Origin: Phocoena phocoena
Taxonomy: Eukaryota; Chordata; Mammalia; Artiodactyla; Phocoenidae
NCBI RefSeq assembly: GCF_963924675.1
Contig: NC_089232.1
Span: 39,646,659-39,710,658, forward strand
Direction of reading: 5' to 3'
DNA length: 64,000 bases
Positions 1 to 11,640 of this stretch are shown in pieces. The notes under the pieces are model-generated. The model made no database searches, was not told where the DNA came from, and worked only from the letters and a program-made list of their open reading frames with translations. The first letter of the stretch is position 1. Each line of letters begins with the position of its first letter. The position numbers were made by a program, and so were the translations under genes.

Positions 1-1500
1 TTAGCAGAGGAACAAAATTCTCAAAATTTGAAGAACTTCTGTGATTACTGGGGGTACAGTGAAAAGAAAATGCAAATTTTCTCCTGATCTTAATTAGATT
101 CGATTGTGTGGTGGGTGTGTTGGATTTGGGGGGAAGGGAGGGGCAGGGAGTGCTGGGGGTGAAGCGAGGGGCTTCGGGATGTGGAGATAGGTTAGCAGGG
201 GCCTGGTGGTGTGGCAGCAAGGCAGCTAACAGCGCTGGTGCAGTAAATGGTGCTGATGGGGGCACGAATCCTAAGCCCTTAATTTAGCAGGGCTCATTTC
301 TCTCTGGGTCTAGAGGATTTCGTTTGTCCTTCCAGGGGAGGAGTGGGCACTGAAGTAACAGCTTGGGCTGCCTTAGGAAGGGGAAGCAGCCTGTGGGTAA
401 CTTTTCCCAGCCACACAGGAAAGCTGTGTGAGATGTCATGGGCCGTGCTTTGTGCACCGTGGCCATCAATCGACCTCTCAAGGTGGCACCTGCACAAAAC
501 CCCCAGCACCAGGGCACTGCTGTAATCCCCCCCCACCCCGCCCTGCAGCCAGACATGCTCTTTAGAGTTCAGTGGTGATGGTTGGCCAGAGTCCTGCCAA
601 AGTATGTGTAGCAAGTTTCACTGGCTGGATTGCCCCTTGTGTGAAATAATAAAAGCCCTGGCTAAGGCTTCTGAATCTATTTTTGTTTCATTAATATTAT
701 TTATTATGTATTTTATTAATATTTTTAGGAGGGACTGTGCTCTCATTTGACCATTTGTAGTTGTAATTAATACATTCAGTACCGGTTGTAAAAAGTGTAC
801 TTGCATTTAATTGCGAGTCAGGATAAATTAATGGATATGATTTGAAACAAAATTCACTTAAAATGTTCTTGCAGGGAGCAAAAGAAGGGGCAGTCCCTGA
901 ATTTCACTTATTTTCTGGGTGTCTGTGCTGAGAGGGTCCAAAGGATTGTGTGGGTCTAACGGGATGCATGTATGTGTCCAAGGGAAGAGGGGGCCACAGG
1001 GGAAGCAGGAAAACCTGGGCAGGAGGAGGGGCAGCCAGGAGCTCCATTCTTTTCTTTAATTTCTGAGGTTACCGGGACGGCCTTAAGCAAAGTGGTCAAG
1101 TCCATATGCTCCCGAGAAGGTGGTAAAGAAAAGAGGTTAGTAGCAAGAGGGAAGGAGCACAAAGGGAAAACTGTACATTGGGAGCATTGCTCTCCTGGCT
1201 GTGGGGTAGCCAGACTGGTTTAGCAGACAGAATGATAGATTGTTTTGTCAAGGGTCCCAGGGTGTGCCCTGAACTTGAAGCACTTTGTTTATCTTGAATA
1301 GAAAGGGAAAAGTGCAGACATAATCGATGTCTAGTTTTTAGGAGCTCGAAAGAGGTAGGAGAACAGAGAAGAGTTGGGGAGGTGGGGGAGGTGCAGGCCT
1401 TGGTTGTGGCTGTCCATTAACAGATGAACTTGGCCGAGGGCCAAGCTTTAGATGCGAGCGTGTCAGGGCCCCAGTGCAGCCAGGCCTTTTCAGTGGTGGG
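1..1500. other. Unique non-coding stretch
   Basis: No gene, RNA or repeat family is recognisable. The right half is purine-rich on the plus strand. A C-run lies near 528-541, and an AT-rich patch with ATTTATTATG-like words lies at 675-730. Open frames of 60-106 codons overlap on both strands without consistent coding character. Confidence 0.5.
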
Positions 1501-1536
1501 TTTTTTTTCTTTTCTTTCTTTCTTTCTTTTTTTTAA
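1501..1536. repeat. TTTC/T-rich simple repeat
   Basis: A pyrimidine run of T blocks broken by single C, mostly TTTC units. It could be the tail of a decayed minus-strand retroelement, but no body is recognisable to its right. Confidence 0.7.
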
Positions 1537-2755
1537 ATACCTGCCGACTGTACATCAAATGCTCCCAGGTCTTTGGCTAAAGGCAAGAAAAAAAAACATA
1601 CACAGCTCAATTTTTTTTCCCTCTGAACCAGTTGAGGCTAGTCTTTTGGCTACATACACAGTTTCTATCATCTTTCCTGGCTTGCCGTTGGGAAAAAAAG
1701 AGTTGTGATAACGCCAGTAACCCAAGGGCTGGGGATCGGAAGGGTTGGAGTGTTCAGGAGACCAGAGTGTGTGAGTGCATGTGCCGGAGTATCTGTGTCC
1801 CGAGCCAGAGAGGGGCATGGCAGGTGGGCCTGCGTGTGCAGGTAGGAAATCGGTGGGAACCCATTTTTTTAAATGGCTGCAGTTAAACTCCTCGTTGGAA
1901 AGGACCTTGTGAACTGATCTGTTGGTGGCTGAGCAATATCATATACTTAAGCAAGGCCCAGGAAAGGCCAGGAGTGGGGGAAAAAAATGCCCTGTTGGAA
2001 GTACAGCATTTCCCAAGCAGGGCTGATGGCAAACCCATGTGTCTGGGCTTGTTTTGTTCTCGATCATCTTATCTTCTTTGGTGTGTTTCTGTGTTTTTTA
2101 GTTTATTGTGACACTATGTATTCACTTATGAGTGTTGGCAAGCAAGAGTCATCAGCCCAATAACTTCCTGACATTTTTGGCTCTTTTAATGTGCATCTTT
2201 GCCCTCTTGCCGCAAGTGGCGAGGTAATTGAATTTCCCTGTTACTCACTGGCAGGAGGCATGTTCTGGCTCCCCGCAGAGGGGCTGCTGGGGCTAACGCT
2301 GGGTCCAGAGAATTCCACGAAGGGGACACTGGGGTTTTCAAGTGGTCTGGAGGCCTGTCCAAAGTGCAGTTCACACAATAAAAAATATCTTTTCCCATCA
2401 TGGACTTGAAAAGGCACCATCGTGAACATCCACGTAAAATATGATAAAATCACGTTTACTTCCCCAGGCTGAAGCCTCACAAGGGAGGTGGGTTTTCTTC
2501 CCCGACTTCGTCTGGGAGCCTATAGAAACTGGGAAAATTTGGAGGTCCCTGGGCTCATCCCACAGATAACCCCCAAAACTCAGCCAAGCCCTTAGATGCT
2601 GTCTTCTCTCTCACCGAGGTTGTCTTTGTAACCTGCGTGGTAAGAAAAGGAAGAGGGCCTGAGTGAGGGGAAATAAACTCTTAAAGATATGTGTATGTCC
2701 TTTTTTTGTTTTTTTTCCCTTTTTAGCCTCTGTGAGTACATAGAATAAAATGGCA
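1537..2755. other. Unique non-coding stretch
   Basis: No gene or repeat family is recognised. There are short A- and T-runs (1589, 1861, 1980). Overlapping frames of 62-104 codons on both strands have no recognisable motif. Confidence 0.45.
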
Positions 2756-2930
2756 AAAGAGTGCTGCCATTTCTGGTTGTGTGAGCTTGGGTACATTTCT
2801 TCATCTTTCCAAGCTCCGGTTTCCTCATCTGTAAATGGAGGCCGGGGGGGCGGGGGGCGGGCGGTGTGCGTGTCACAGGACCCACCTCATGGGACGTTGT
2901 GAGCATTATATGAGGATGCTTGCCTGTTTC
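2756..2930 (+). repeat. MIR SINE fragment, sense
   Basis: Carries the MIR core in order: a GTGTGAGCTTGGG-like word, then TTTCCTCATCTGTAAA, then CACCTCATGGGACGTTGTGAG. MIR is an ancient mammal-wide tRNA-derived SINE. The copy is interrupted by a G-rich run at 2841-2866, probably a later expansion. Confidence 0.75.
2841..2866 (+). repeat. G-rich run inside a MIR copy
   Basis: Several blocks of three or more G separated by single C residues. The pattern is compatible with a G-quadruplex on the plus strand. It sits where MIR normally reads AATGGGGATAA, so it probably expanded within the repeat. Confidence 0.6.
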
Positions 2931-3299
2931 CCCAAGTGAACACTTGAGGAAAGCTAGTTACTATTACGATTATGACTCATGGCTTACAACTTTTTTCTCC
3001 TTTAAGGACTGGTATCTCGCTGTAGTTTCTCCCTGTGTGGGGAGAGCAGGTTGGGATGAGAGAACAGGGCAGGGAAGGTTCTAAGGCGCTCACAGCCTCT
3101 TTCTGCCTCAAGGTGGGCTCCTGTGGGAAAGGGCCCTTGGGTGGAGAAAGCTCAGGAACCCTTGCAGATCTGGTGTGGTGGGGTGATTGGTGTGGGGGGG
3201 CTTCTCTCCATCGGCAGGTCCCTCAATGCTTGGCCTCTCTCTCTGCAGACATGTGCTGCCTCACCAGGAGAATGTGCCTGGGTGTCTGACATAGTTGCT

Positions 3300-3445
3300 G
3301 TGGGTTCAGTGTCCTGCTTCACCACTGACTGGTCAGGAGGGTTTGGGTGAACCACTTAACCTCTGTGAAATGAAGACCACTCAAAGAACCTCCCTGCCAG
3401 GGTCTATGCAAGGGGTAAATGAGAGAAAGCATAAATACACAGGAT
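3300..3445 (+). repeat. Probable degenerate MIR fragment, sense
   Basis: Shows GAACCACTTAACCTCTGTGAA followed by a CCTGCCAGGG region and GTAAATGAGAGAA. This resembles the MIR order of 'acttaacctctctg' and 'taaatgag'. Strongly diverged. Confidence 0.45.
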
Positions 3446-3484
3446 GCACACCGAGAGTTGCCAGTGCCATACTGTGGATCCAAC

Positions 3485-3635
3485 ACATTGTTACTCTACC
3501 CCTTAGCAACCCCAGAAGGGAAATCCTATTAGCCCCATTTGATGGAGGAGGAAATCGAGGCTCACCAAGGGTTAAGTAACTTCCCTCCTTAAGGGCTCAC
3601 AGCATTAAGGATTCTGTCCTTTAGCCTCTAGTCAT
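3485..3635 (-). repeat. MIR fragment, antisense
   Basis: Reads AGCAACCCCAGAAGGGAAAT, then CCATTTGATGGAGGAGGAAA, then GGTTAAGTAACTTCCCTCC. This is the reverse complement of the MIR core. It lies about 40 bp from a probable sense MIR, making an inverted pair. Confidence 0.7.
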
Positions 3636-3639
3636 TACC

Positions 3640-5110
3640 GTCTGCCACCTCTTCACGAGGTCTGCCGCTTTCTGCAGTGGTGCTGGGGCACCAACTGGGC
3701 GGGAAGCTCTGGTGCTGGACGGTTCGCCCTCCTGTGGGTTCTGTGGTTGAGTTTTTCAGTCTTCTGGGAAGGAGAAGAATGTTCCCATCCAGTCCCTGGG
3801 CGGCTGTCCTGGGCGTATTGGAGGAGTCTTCGAGCTAGCTGTTGGAAAGAGCAGTAATGTAAGGAATTCTGCTTTGCAAGTAGCCACTTCTCCATCTGTC
3901 CAGAGTGATCCGCAACTGGGGCGAGGGTCCTGAGAAGATGAGGGAGGGGGTTTTACTATGTGTGTGTGACTTGGTTAGGAGACACTGGAAGGCTGACCAA
4001 GAAACCCAGCTAGCGCTTTTAAAAGGAAGGGCTGGCGGAGTCTGGCTTTCAGCAGTTCTGTTCTGTTGTCTCTTTGGCATTCTCTTCACTCACTGCACCT
4101 TTAAAGGGTCCGGAGAATCAGAATTACACTGTGAGGGAGACCGTGCGTGTGCGTGTGTGCGTAGGAGGTCCTGAGCGGTAATACTCTGCTTCGAGGCGGT
4201 TTTCATTTCTGGCCAAACAAGCGCTGTGGTAAGGCGAGTCCGGAAAGCAGGCAAGGAGACTTGAGGGAATTTTTGAATGGAAACTGCAGTCAACAACTCC
4301 ATATGATCCACATGTGGCTTTCCCCGAGGCAAGTTTTCAGCTGCATGGTGGCCTCCCCCAGTCACTCCGCAGGCTGCTCTGACACCATTAATATTTGCTG
4401 AAGCAAGACCTGAGGTTCGTTGCAGAGGGATTACATAATGTATTCCAAAGCCAAATGGCAGGGGTTTCCTTTTATTACCCATCCTTTCAGATTGGCCGGG
4501 CCACCAGAGACCACCATTTATATAATTTTAGAGTCGCGGGGTAGTCAGGAGGTGCCTACTGTGTGCAGAGGCCCCATGGGGGAGCTGCAGTGTTGGCCTC
4601 GGCACCGACAAGTGTCACCAGGGACCTCTGCTCACTCGGTAACCGTTCTCTTCGAGCCGAGGCAGGCTGTTTAGGTAGACCCACCACCAAGAGGTTGCCG
4701 TTGGCATGGATGCAGGCGGTCTTCTGAGTGGGCAGTGGGGATGGAGGTGGCTGCTGAGAATACATGTGGGTGGAGAGCTGCAAGCCTTACATTTCAGTTC
4801 TTACTCAGCCCTGGGACTAGATCCGTGCTTCCTTCCTTCCCCCTCACCTCTTCTTCGCCTGGCTCCCCACATCTCTACATGCCCCAGGTTGAGGACTGAG
4901 CGCCCCAGAAGAGAAGCTCTGAGTTTTGTTGGCTGGGACCCCTAGACTGAAAAGCTGAAGTAATAAAGAAAATACCATTGCTTTAGAGCCCCTAATTCCC
5001 CCCCACCCCAGTTTTCTCTCCGTTCTCTTGAAAATCAGGCCAGCTCTCTGGTGGCCTTTTGTTTCTTTTTCTTTTTTGGTTCTGCCTCCGTTAAGGTAAG
5101 CACGAAGTTA
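3640..5110. other. Unique non-coding stretch
   Basis: No recognisable gene. There is a CGTGCGTGTGCG-type GT run near 4142-4162. The longest frame (4090-4482, minus, 130 codons) has no recognisable domain. A short L2-like word (GAGGTGCCTACTGTGTGC) occurs near 4549 but is too short to call. Confidence 0.45.
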
Positions 5111-5119
5111 ATGTCCCAA

Positions 5120-6000
5120 GAGGCAGGCCGGTGACCTTTCAGGCCAAGTGCCTGGATGTGGCAACGCTATAATAAATATTGAATGGTGAGAGCAATGGAA
5201 ATTTAACAAAGCCATAACTGAGGAGACCGCAGAGGGGCAGCAGACTGGTTAAGAGGCTGTTGGATGAGCTGGGTAGTATTTCTACTACAACCTGATTGAA
5301 ATGTCGACTAAAAATCAATGCTGTTGACTAGTGATAATTTACTGCGTTCCCGGTGCTAAGTAGTTCCCCGCTTAAGAATGTGTTGGCTGGGCAGAGATTA
5401 GTGCAGGGAGCTGTGTGTGTCACAATGAATCAGACGCATTATAGGTCAGCCCTTTATTTGTTTCATCATGACTTTTACACAGTTGTCATGTAATTTATGG
5501 CTGCTTTCACATTGTCAAACATTCTCATTGCATCTTCTTCCTTAACACACTCCTGACACAGACACGCTGTCTTGGAAGGCTTGGTGTTATTTCCTAATCT
5601 GAGAGGAGGCCTATAAACCATCAAATTACACTATCTTTGGGCTAATCTAAATGCGCTGCAGATTAAAATCAGAGCTCATTTGTCCCTGATGCAAATTATT
5701 AAGTTCTAATTATAAATATCCATTTAATTACCCCATACATTTTTATTTTGCGGACCCTTTTGAGCACTGCTGTCTGCAACGGGGGGAGATGCATAGGAGA
5801 CAGTCTGCGATAATTAATGTACACTCCCCAAATGGTAAAGGATAAACATATGCTGCTTTGTTTGTCTTATTTATTGATTGATTAGATGTATAGAGATTTT
5901 GGCATCGGCACAATTCGAAGTTGAAATCCTTTTAAAAATGAAAACTATTTAAAAATCTTTGGGGAAAGAAAAAACACAATATAGCCAACCCAGAGCTTTC
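5120..6000. promoter_or_regulatory. Candidate conserved non-coding element, AT-rich
   Basis: The block is AT-rich and repeat-free and has no long open frame. It contains the octamer ATGCAAAT (5689-5696) and three TAATTA homeodomain cores (5707-5712, 5725-5730, 5811-5816) within about 130 bp. This texture is typical of deeply conserved developmental enhancers. Conservation itself cannot be seen from one sequence, so function is inference. Confidence 0.35.
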
Positions 6001-6437
6001 AGTTAGAACACATTGTCCTAAAACATGGGATTTTAACCAGATTCTAAATTTGATCCAGTCTAGATTTTGCAGGAGTTAAGAGTGAGAGAAACCATACCTG
6101 TTTTGCACCTAGAATGTGAAATCATTGTTATAGAAAAAACTGTAATCTTAAAAAAAAAAAACAAAAACAATATTCTGGTTTCCAGCCCTGCCACTATTTG
6201 CTACTAAGGAAACTACAGTATCTGCCTGTAAGAGGAAGACAGTTCAGTTGAGAGCATTGTGATGAACTGTTTTCGATTACCAAACGAGAAAGTAAAAACA
6301 AAAAGAGAGTGATAAAATAAAAGTTTGTACTAGACATTTACTCTTCCATGAAGGCAATGGAAAAATTACCAAGACTGGTTTGGGGGATGGTGAGGATTCA
6401 GGTCTTTTGGGATTTTTCTAGAACCAAACTTTGACTT

Positions 6438-6590
6438 TTAATGATAGTAGAAAGACACTGGTCTGGCAACCAGTATGCCTGGGTTCTGACCCTGAGCTGT
6501 GAGACCTTGGGTTCCCTTCATTTCTTGGTGTTTTAGTTTCCTCATCTGTAAAATGGGTAGTCTGGACCAGCCGGGTCTTTAAGCCCCCGT
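6438..6590 (+). repeat. MIR SINE, sense
   Basis: The order TGCCTGGGTTCTGACCC (decayed B box), GCTGTGAGACCTTGGG, TTTAGTTTCCTCATCTGTAA and AATGGGTAG matches the MIR body. One of the better preserved MIR copies here. Confidence 0.8.
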
Positions 6591-6699
6591 CATATACTAG
6601 CATATACTCTGAACACCACAGGCAGATTCCCAACTTCCTCTCCTTCCTGCTCTTTTTGGAATCTGGCTGCTGAATGGGGCTCACCTGCAAAGAGGCCAG

Positions 6700-7890
6700 A
6701 ATATTTTCTTGATTTGCCTCAAAGTTGGAAGCTACATTGGAGATGAAGGCTTGGGTTCATGATCCCTCGGCAGAAAGCTTAAGAGCAACTTTCCAATTGC
6801 TGGAAGCAAAATGGAAGCATGGTATAATGGAATGGTGATAATTCACAGAAGTTTCCAGCCTTACAAGATTTCTCCATCTTTTAATTATAGCAAGCTGTTT
6901 TTTTTGATAAACTCTAAAGAGTGTAATGTGTATTTTCTCCAAGTTTGCTTTTTTGGGCAACTGTAGCTGTGTCAAAATAGAAATACGTTTGACAAAGAAA
7001 TCAGTTGAATTCAAACAACCAGGTATTTTAAATTCAATTAACTGACTGAATTCAGGGATATTTTCCTCCTTCCTCCCCCCAGAGCTGATTTCTCTGTACG
7101 GACATAGCCTACATATGCTGAGTTCTTGGAGTTACAAATTCTTGCTTGTTAAAGGCATCCGATGCAACATGTTTAGAAGAACTCTCCCTCTGTTAGTGTT
7201 GAAGACAGCATAAATTGAAGGAAAAATGTTCTTTTTTTATTCATCATGTAGGTAAAAGCATATGGCTGCTTCTGGGACATGTGATCTTTGCAATCCATTT
7301 TCTAAACTTGGTGTTTACCATTGACTTTAGCAAGGATGTTTCCGTTTTCCAGGCTGTCCAGCAAATACCATTGATACGTGGCATTAAATTAGATGTAAAA
7401 TGATGTTTTCAGAAGCATGCTGAAAGCCAACATTCAAATTTAACCCTTGGATAATGATTATCTGAAACTTTCTTTTATTATCCCACGTGCTAAGAATAAG
7501 GGGGAAATGAACCAGTTGTGAAATACGTGTTTTTGGTAGGACACAGGCACTCTTGAGATCTATAGCTTCAATAAAAAAGTGATTTATTTAAATTACTGCC
7601 TCTTTAATTTATAATCTTTTAGGGATTTTTTTTATTAGGAGTGCTCTATTAGGGCGCTGATAATCAGCTATTTCAGATTTTGTATGCTCTTCTGTCTCTG
7701 GTTTAAAAAAAAAAAATGTTGGGGAAAGAAACCCCAACAGTGAAAAGGAAAAAATTTAGCTCTAACTTAAGCCAAATGAATATAACGGACGGATCGAATG
7801 AATGGCAGCGTTCATGCCAAAGAGATAGGCGACAAAATATGTATTCAGATATGAAGTTTAGGATTTCATAGCCCGATAGTCTCTCTCTCT
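6700..7890. other. AT-rich unique stretch
   Basis: AT-rich, with an A-run at 7707-7718 and T-runs near 6897-6905 and 7626-7633. No coding frame or known repeat is recognised. Parts resemble slowly evolving non-coding sequence, but no motif cluster is strong enough for a separate call. Confidence 0.4.
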
Positions 7891-7899
7891 TTCTCCCCT

Positions 7900-8275
7900 C
7901 CAATTGTATTGTGCAAATGTATCAGCTGTTGTATTGTTAATGTCTGATAGGATGCTGCTGCTAGGACAGTCTTGGCTTACTAATGGGGTCAGCTGTGTCA
8001 CAATGTGATATATGGATTATGTTTACCATGGCATATTTTGTTTGCGAGCTGGGCTGTGAGATGGGAGCAGATGATAAATGAAGATACCCTACAGTTTTCA
8101 CACTAGTTCCTGTGGTCCCGAGTCTCCAAGACAATCACAAGCAGTGCTGACAATGGAGAAGTATTTATGGGGGCATAATTGACTTCAGAGTTTCACATCT
8201 CTGGCTGAAGTTTAAGATGTGATAGTCCATTATGTTAATGTCTTTATTTAAAGGTCCTATTTGACTTCAGGGTTT
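7900..8275. promoter_or_regulatory. Candidate conserved non-coding element
   Basis: Repeat-free, moderately AT-rich sequence with clustered words such as GTTAATG, GATTATG, GATAAATGAAGATA and GGGGGCATAATTGACTT. There is no open frame. The call rests on texture only. Confidence 0.25.
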
Positions 8276-8527
8276 TGTTGCTAAAACCTTGGTAAATTCA
8301 TGAATCTTTGGGCTATAGTTAAAATGACTTTCCAGTGGCTTTCTGTGCCTGGATGATTCATTTGCTTTGGCTCCTGTGTGTGCGTATGATTTCTAAGTTG
8401 ATTTCTCAGGTTTCACTGGCAATGAATGATTTTTCTTACTGGAGTCTTGTGTGGTACACCTATAAAAGACTTGTGATGCCTTTTGAAAAAAAATTCCCCA
8501 ATACAGCAACACTATCATCCTGAGACA

Positions 8528-8643
8528 TAGCATATATATACACATACACACATTTATACATACATACAAGCTACATGGATACACATATACATACATTACA
8601 TGTATATACTGTGTGTATATATAGTATGTGTATATACAGCGTG

Positions 8644-8695
<52 letters not shown>

Positions 8696-8725
8696 TACTC
8701 TCTGTATACATATATAGAGAGAAAC
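8528..8725. repeat. TA/CA compound microsatellite
   Basis: Alternating TATATACACATACA-type runs lead into (GT)n(TA)n(CA)n. A core at 8645-8682 is a perfect 38 bp palindrome. The array accounts for several spurious minus-strand frames of repeated Tyr-Ile, Cys-Val and Thr-His. Confidence 0.95.
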
Positions 8726-8729
8726 ATTG

Positions 8730-9878
8730 AGAAAGTAGGAAGATCTTTAGATTTACCATGATTCCATTTTGTTAGTATAAAAGTTTTAAAAAATCGTTCA
8801 TGTGAATACCTCTTTTCATCGAATTCTGATTTAGGCAAACAGCATCCTCATACTATTTGTCTTTGAGGGTCTGTTATTCACATAGCCCCGGATTGAAGGG
8901 CATAGTTGCAAATTTAGGGAAAATAATCTCAAGCTGAACTCACGTATGGCCGCCTGTACCTTTTGCCTTCGCTGAGTTGAGAAGGCTGGTTTTTCTTTTG
9001 CTCGGTGGCTGTAACACTTGTTGCCTGGAAGTCCCTTCTTCAGAGTTCTGCGAGGAGTATATTTCCCCTGACCTGCCTCTGCATCTGGTTAAATGGACTT
9101 CAGTAATCTGTACAGTTACTTCTTACTTATTTTATATCCTGAAAGATATTAAGTCCAACAAGCTTTTGCTCACCGAGTCTATAGAGAAAACGGCCAGGCA
9201 ATTTTTGTTTCAATCTCCGTGTCTCTCTGGAGCAGTAGTTCCAGAGGCTGATCAATAGGTTTTATTGTAGACCTTACTGTCTTTAAAAGCACTGTGACCT
9301 TATCCTGTCTAAAAATAGTATTTGCTCTTGCCTGTGGAACCTTGACCTGTGAAAACCCATTTGGAACATAAGTGACATATCTAGTCAGCTGTATATCCAA
9401 GACATGCTCTGTGAATGAATTCTGTGCAGAACTGTCCAAGAGAACACTTTCTTCAACGAAAAATAAATACCGGTTCTGAACACTGGGAGTGCACCTGCCT
9501 GTCCGATGCGGTGATGAGCCACCTGGTGGGGAGTAAGGGAGACTCGGGGGCTGGTGGGCATTGAGAGGGGTGAGGACCCTCATAGAGGACTTTCGGAGCG
9601 TGCATTTGACCCCCAGTAGGGCAAGGAACTGCAAGGGGCTAGAGTTTGGTCTAAAGTGCAAGATAGCTTTAAACAAAGGCTGTCACCCTTTTTAGAGAGT
9701 GTGATTCTCCCAATGCTTTCCTTGGCAGCTTCAGTCTCGAACCCTGGTGAAAGGGATTCTCCCAAGCATAACCTAGATGGAAAGAAGTATTTCAGAGTCT
9801 AAAGTAACTTCCCTATTTAATGATAAGAAATTACTTTCACTCTATTTATTTTTTGGTGTGATAATGGTTTTGTGGGTT
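8730..9878. other. Unique non-coding stretch
   Basis: No recognised gene or repeat. The longest frame is 9179-9676 on the minus strand (165 codons). Its composition (Ser/Thr/Pro-rich, no motif) suggests chance. A T-run at 9879-9890 marks the boundary with the next repeat. Confidence 0.4.
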
Positions 9879-9894
9879 TTTTTTTTTTTAAAAG

Positions 9895-10110
9895 AATCTT
9901 TATCTTCTAAAAATACATACTGAAGTATTTACTGATGAAATGATAGGATGTCTGGAATCAATGTAAATAATCAGTGGGCAGGGTTGGCGATAGTTAAAAC
10001 AACACTGACCGCGAGTTGCTAGCGGTTGAAGTTGGATGATGCGTACCCGCGAGCTGATTTATCATTCTGTGTACTTCGGTATATATGTGAGATTTTCCCG
10101 AAAATAAAGG
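9895..10110 (+). repeat. Old L1 3' end, sense
   Basis: The order GAAGTATTTACTGATGAAATG, TGATGTCTGGAATC-like, GTTGAAGTTGGATGATGCGT, ATCATTCTGTGTACTT, TATATATGTGAGATTTTCC and AAAATAAAG matches the 3' untranslated end of mammal-wide L1 (L1M) elements. Only the terminal ~200 bp are present. Diverged and inactive. Confidence 0.7.
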
Positions 10111-10114
10111 CGCT

Positions 10115-11640
10115 GCCTGAGTGGTAAAGAGCAAAATGGCCTTGTTCGGTGGGTATTGTTTCTTCACCAAGGGTTTGGCTCAGAGGCAGTGAAGAGGCAG
10201 GGGTCCTGTGGTGAAGAAATCACCTGTGAGCCCAAGTCTTGCATCTGGAAGGTTTGCTGTTAAGGGGGTCATCTTAGCATCTGCAGTGTGCTCCATGCTC
10301 CTGGAAGAAAAGAGAGCCCGTGGGTTTTTTGGTGCACGAAGAAGAGTTAGAGGTGGAGTTTGACCAAGTTTCAGCACCAGTGCCTCTTTTCATCCTGGTG
10401 AGTGTTAGGAAGAAGGAGGTGGGCAGTGGTCACTCCCCTAATAGTGTTGAGGAAGACAAGGCTCTTGGGCCTTCCTGTGGCCGTTGGAGCCCTGGCTGTT
10501 AGAGAAGCGTGGTTTGCCTGACAGGAGGCTGACCACACTCTAAGGAAGAAGGGGACAAAAAGTGCTAGTCAAGGGAGGACTGGGGCACTGCCCCCGACAG
10601 ATGAAAGGCAGGGGTGCAGTGATTGCACAGTCATAAAGGGGCCTCGCGTTCGCCTGTGTAGCAACAGCCGGGACAGTCACCTGCCTCCTGGAAGCTGAGA
10701 CCAGCCTCTCTGAGCCATTCCCAGGCACGGGTCCCCCTGGTTTCACAAAATGTCTGCTCCTGCTTGCTTCATGTGGAGGCTATTATTAGCAAGTGTCACT
10801 CAGTTATCTTGAGAGTGGTGCTTTTAGCTGCCATCTAAGTGGCAGCTTGGGTTTATAGCAGATTAAATTAAATTTTAGGCTGGTTTGGCTTCACTGGCAG
10901 TAGACAATAGGAGCAGCTGTTGTAGAAATGTATCCTGGCACCCTCCAGGATCGGTGTGTCCGTGTGCACGTGTGCACGTGCTCAGAGGTGCACCTGTGGG
11001 AGTTCTGCGCATGCAGGTGACTCTTGGGTGATTAGGGACCTGATAGGCCATCGTTGAGGGAATGGGGAAGGTGCCATTGTCTGGGGCTGACTGCTGGGAT
11101 ACACCTCCCTTTTCTCTTCTCCCCATTTCATTCCTTCTTCAAAAAAATGTTCAGACAGATAGTTTCTCCAACTTGGTTTGATTGTGCTTGGTTGGCAAAG
11201 GAAGTGCACAAAGCTGGAATAATCTTTCTACTGTTTGCACATCCATGTCAGTGTTTTTCTGCAAAGAAGAGGCTAAGCTTGCATAAAAACACCAGTGGAA
11301 ACAAGCAGAGAAGGGTGTGGATGACTTCTGGCTTATTGCAGCATGGGGACCAAGTTGATCTGATGGGTGATGTAGGCAGAATGTCTGGCTGCCCCCTGTC
11401 CTGCTTTATGTCTCGGATTCCTGTAGGTCCAGCAGGCAGACCCGCATGGGAGTGGGAGGAAGGTTTTGGCTCTTTTAGATGCAGAGATCTTCTCCTTGGT
11501 GCTTGTGCCTGGTGTGGCTGTGCCTGTGAATTGAGGACCTTTATGCCTTGTACTGTTGAGTCAGAGCGAAGCAGTGCACATCAACATCACTTTTAAAAAA
11601 TGCTTCCAAAAACTCTGTGGGGATAATTTCTCTTTCTTAG
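10115..11640. other. Unique non-coding stretch
   Basis: No recognised repeat. The plus frame at 11054-11596 (180 codons) is among the longest in the window but has no domain or conserved motif that I recognise. It ends in a Ser/His-rich tail and is probably chance. Confidence 0.4.

Noticed and set aside
2700..2730. Endogenous retrovirus long terminal repeat
   Set aside because: T-rich run only; no paired terminal repeats, primer-binding site or polypurine tract found anywhere in the window.
8393..8838. Minus frames with Cys-Val and Tyr-Ile repeats resembling membrane segments
   Set aside because: Microsatellite translation only.
11054..11596. 180-codon plus frame as a gene
   Set aside because: No domain, no splice or promoter support, composition typical of non-coding DNA.
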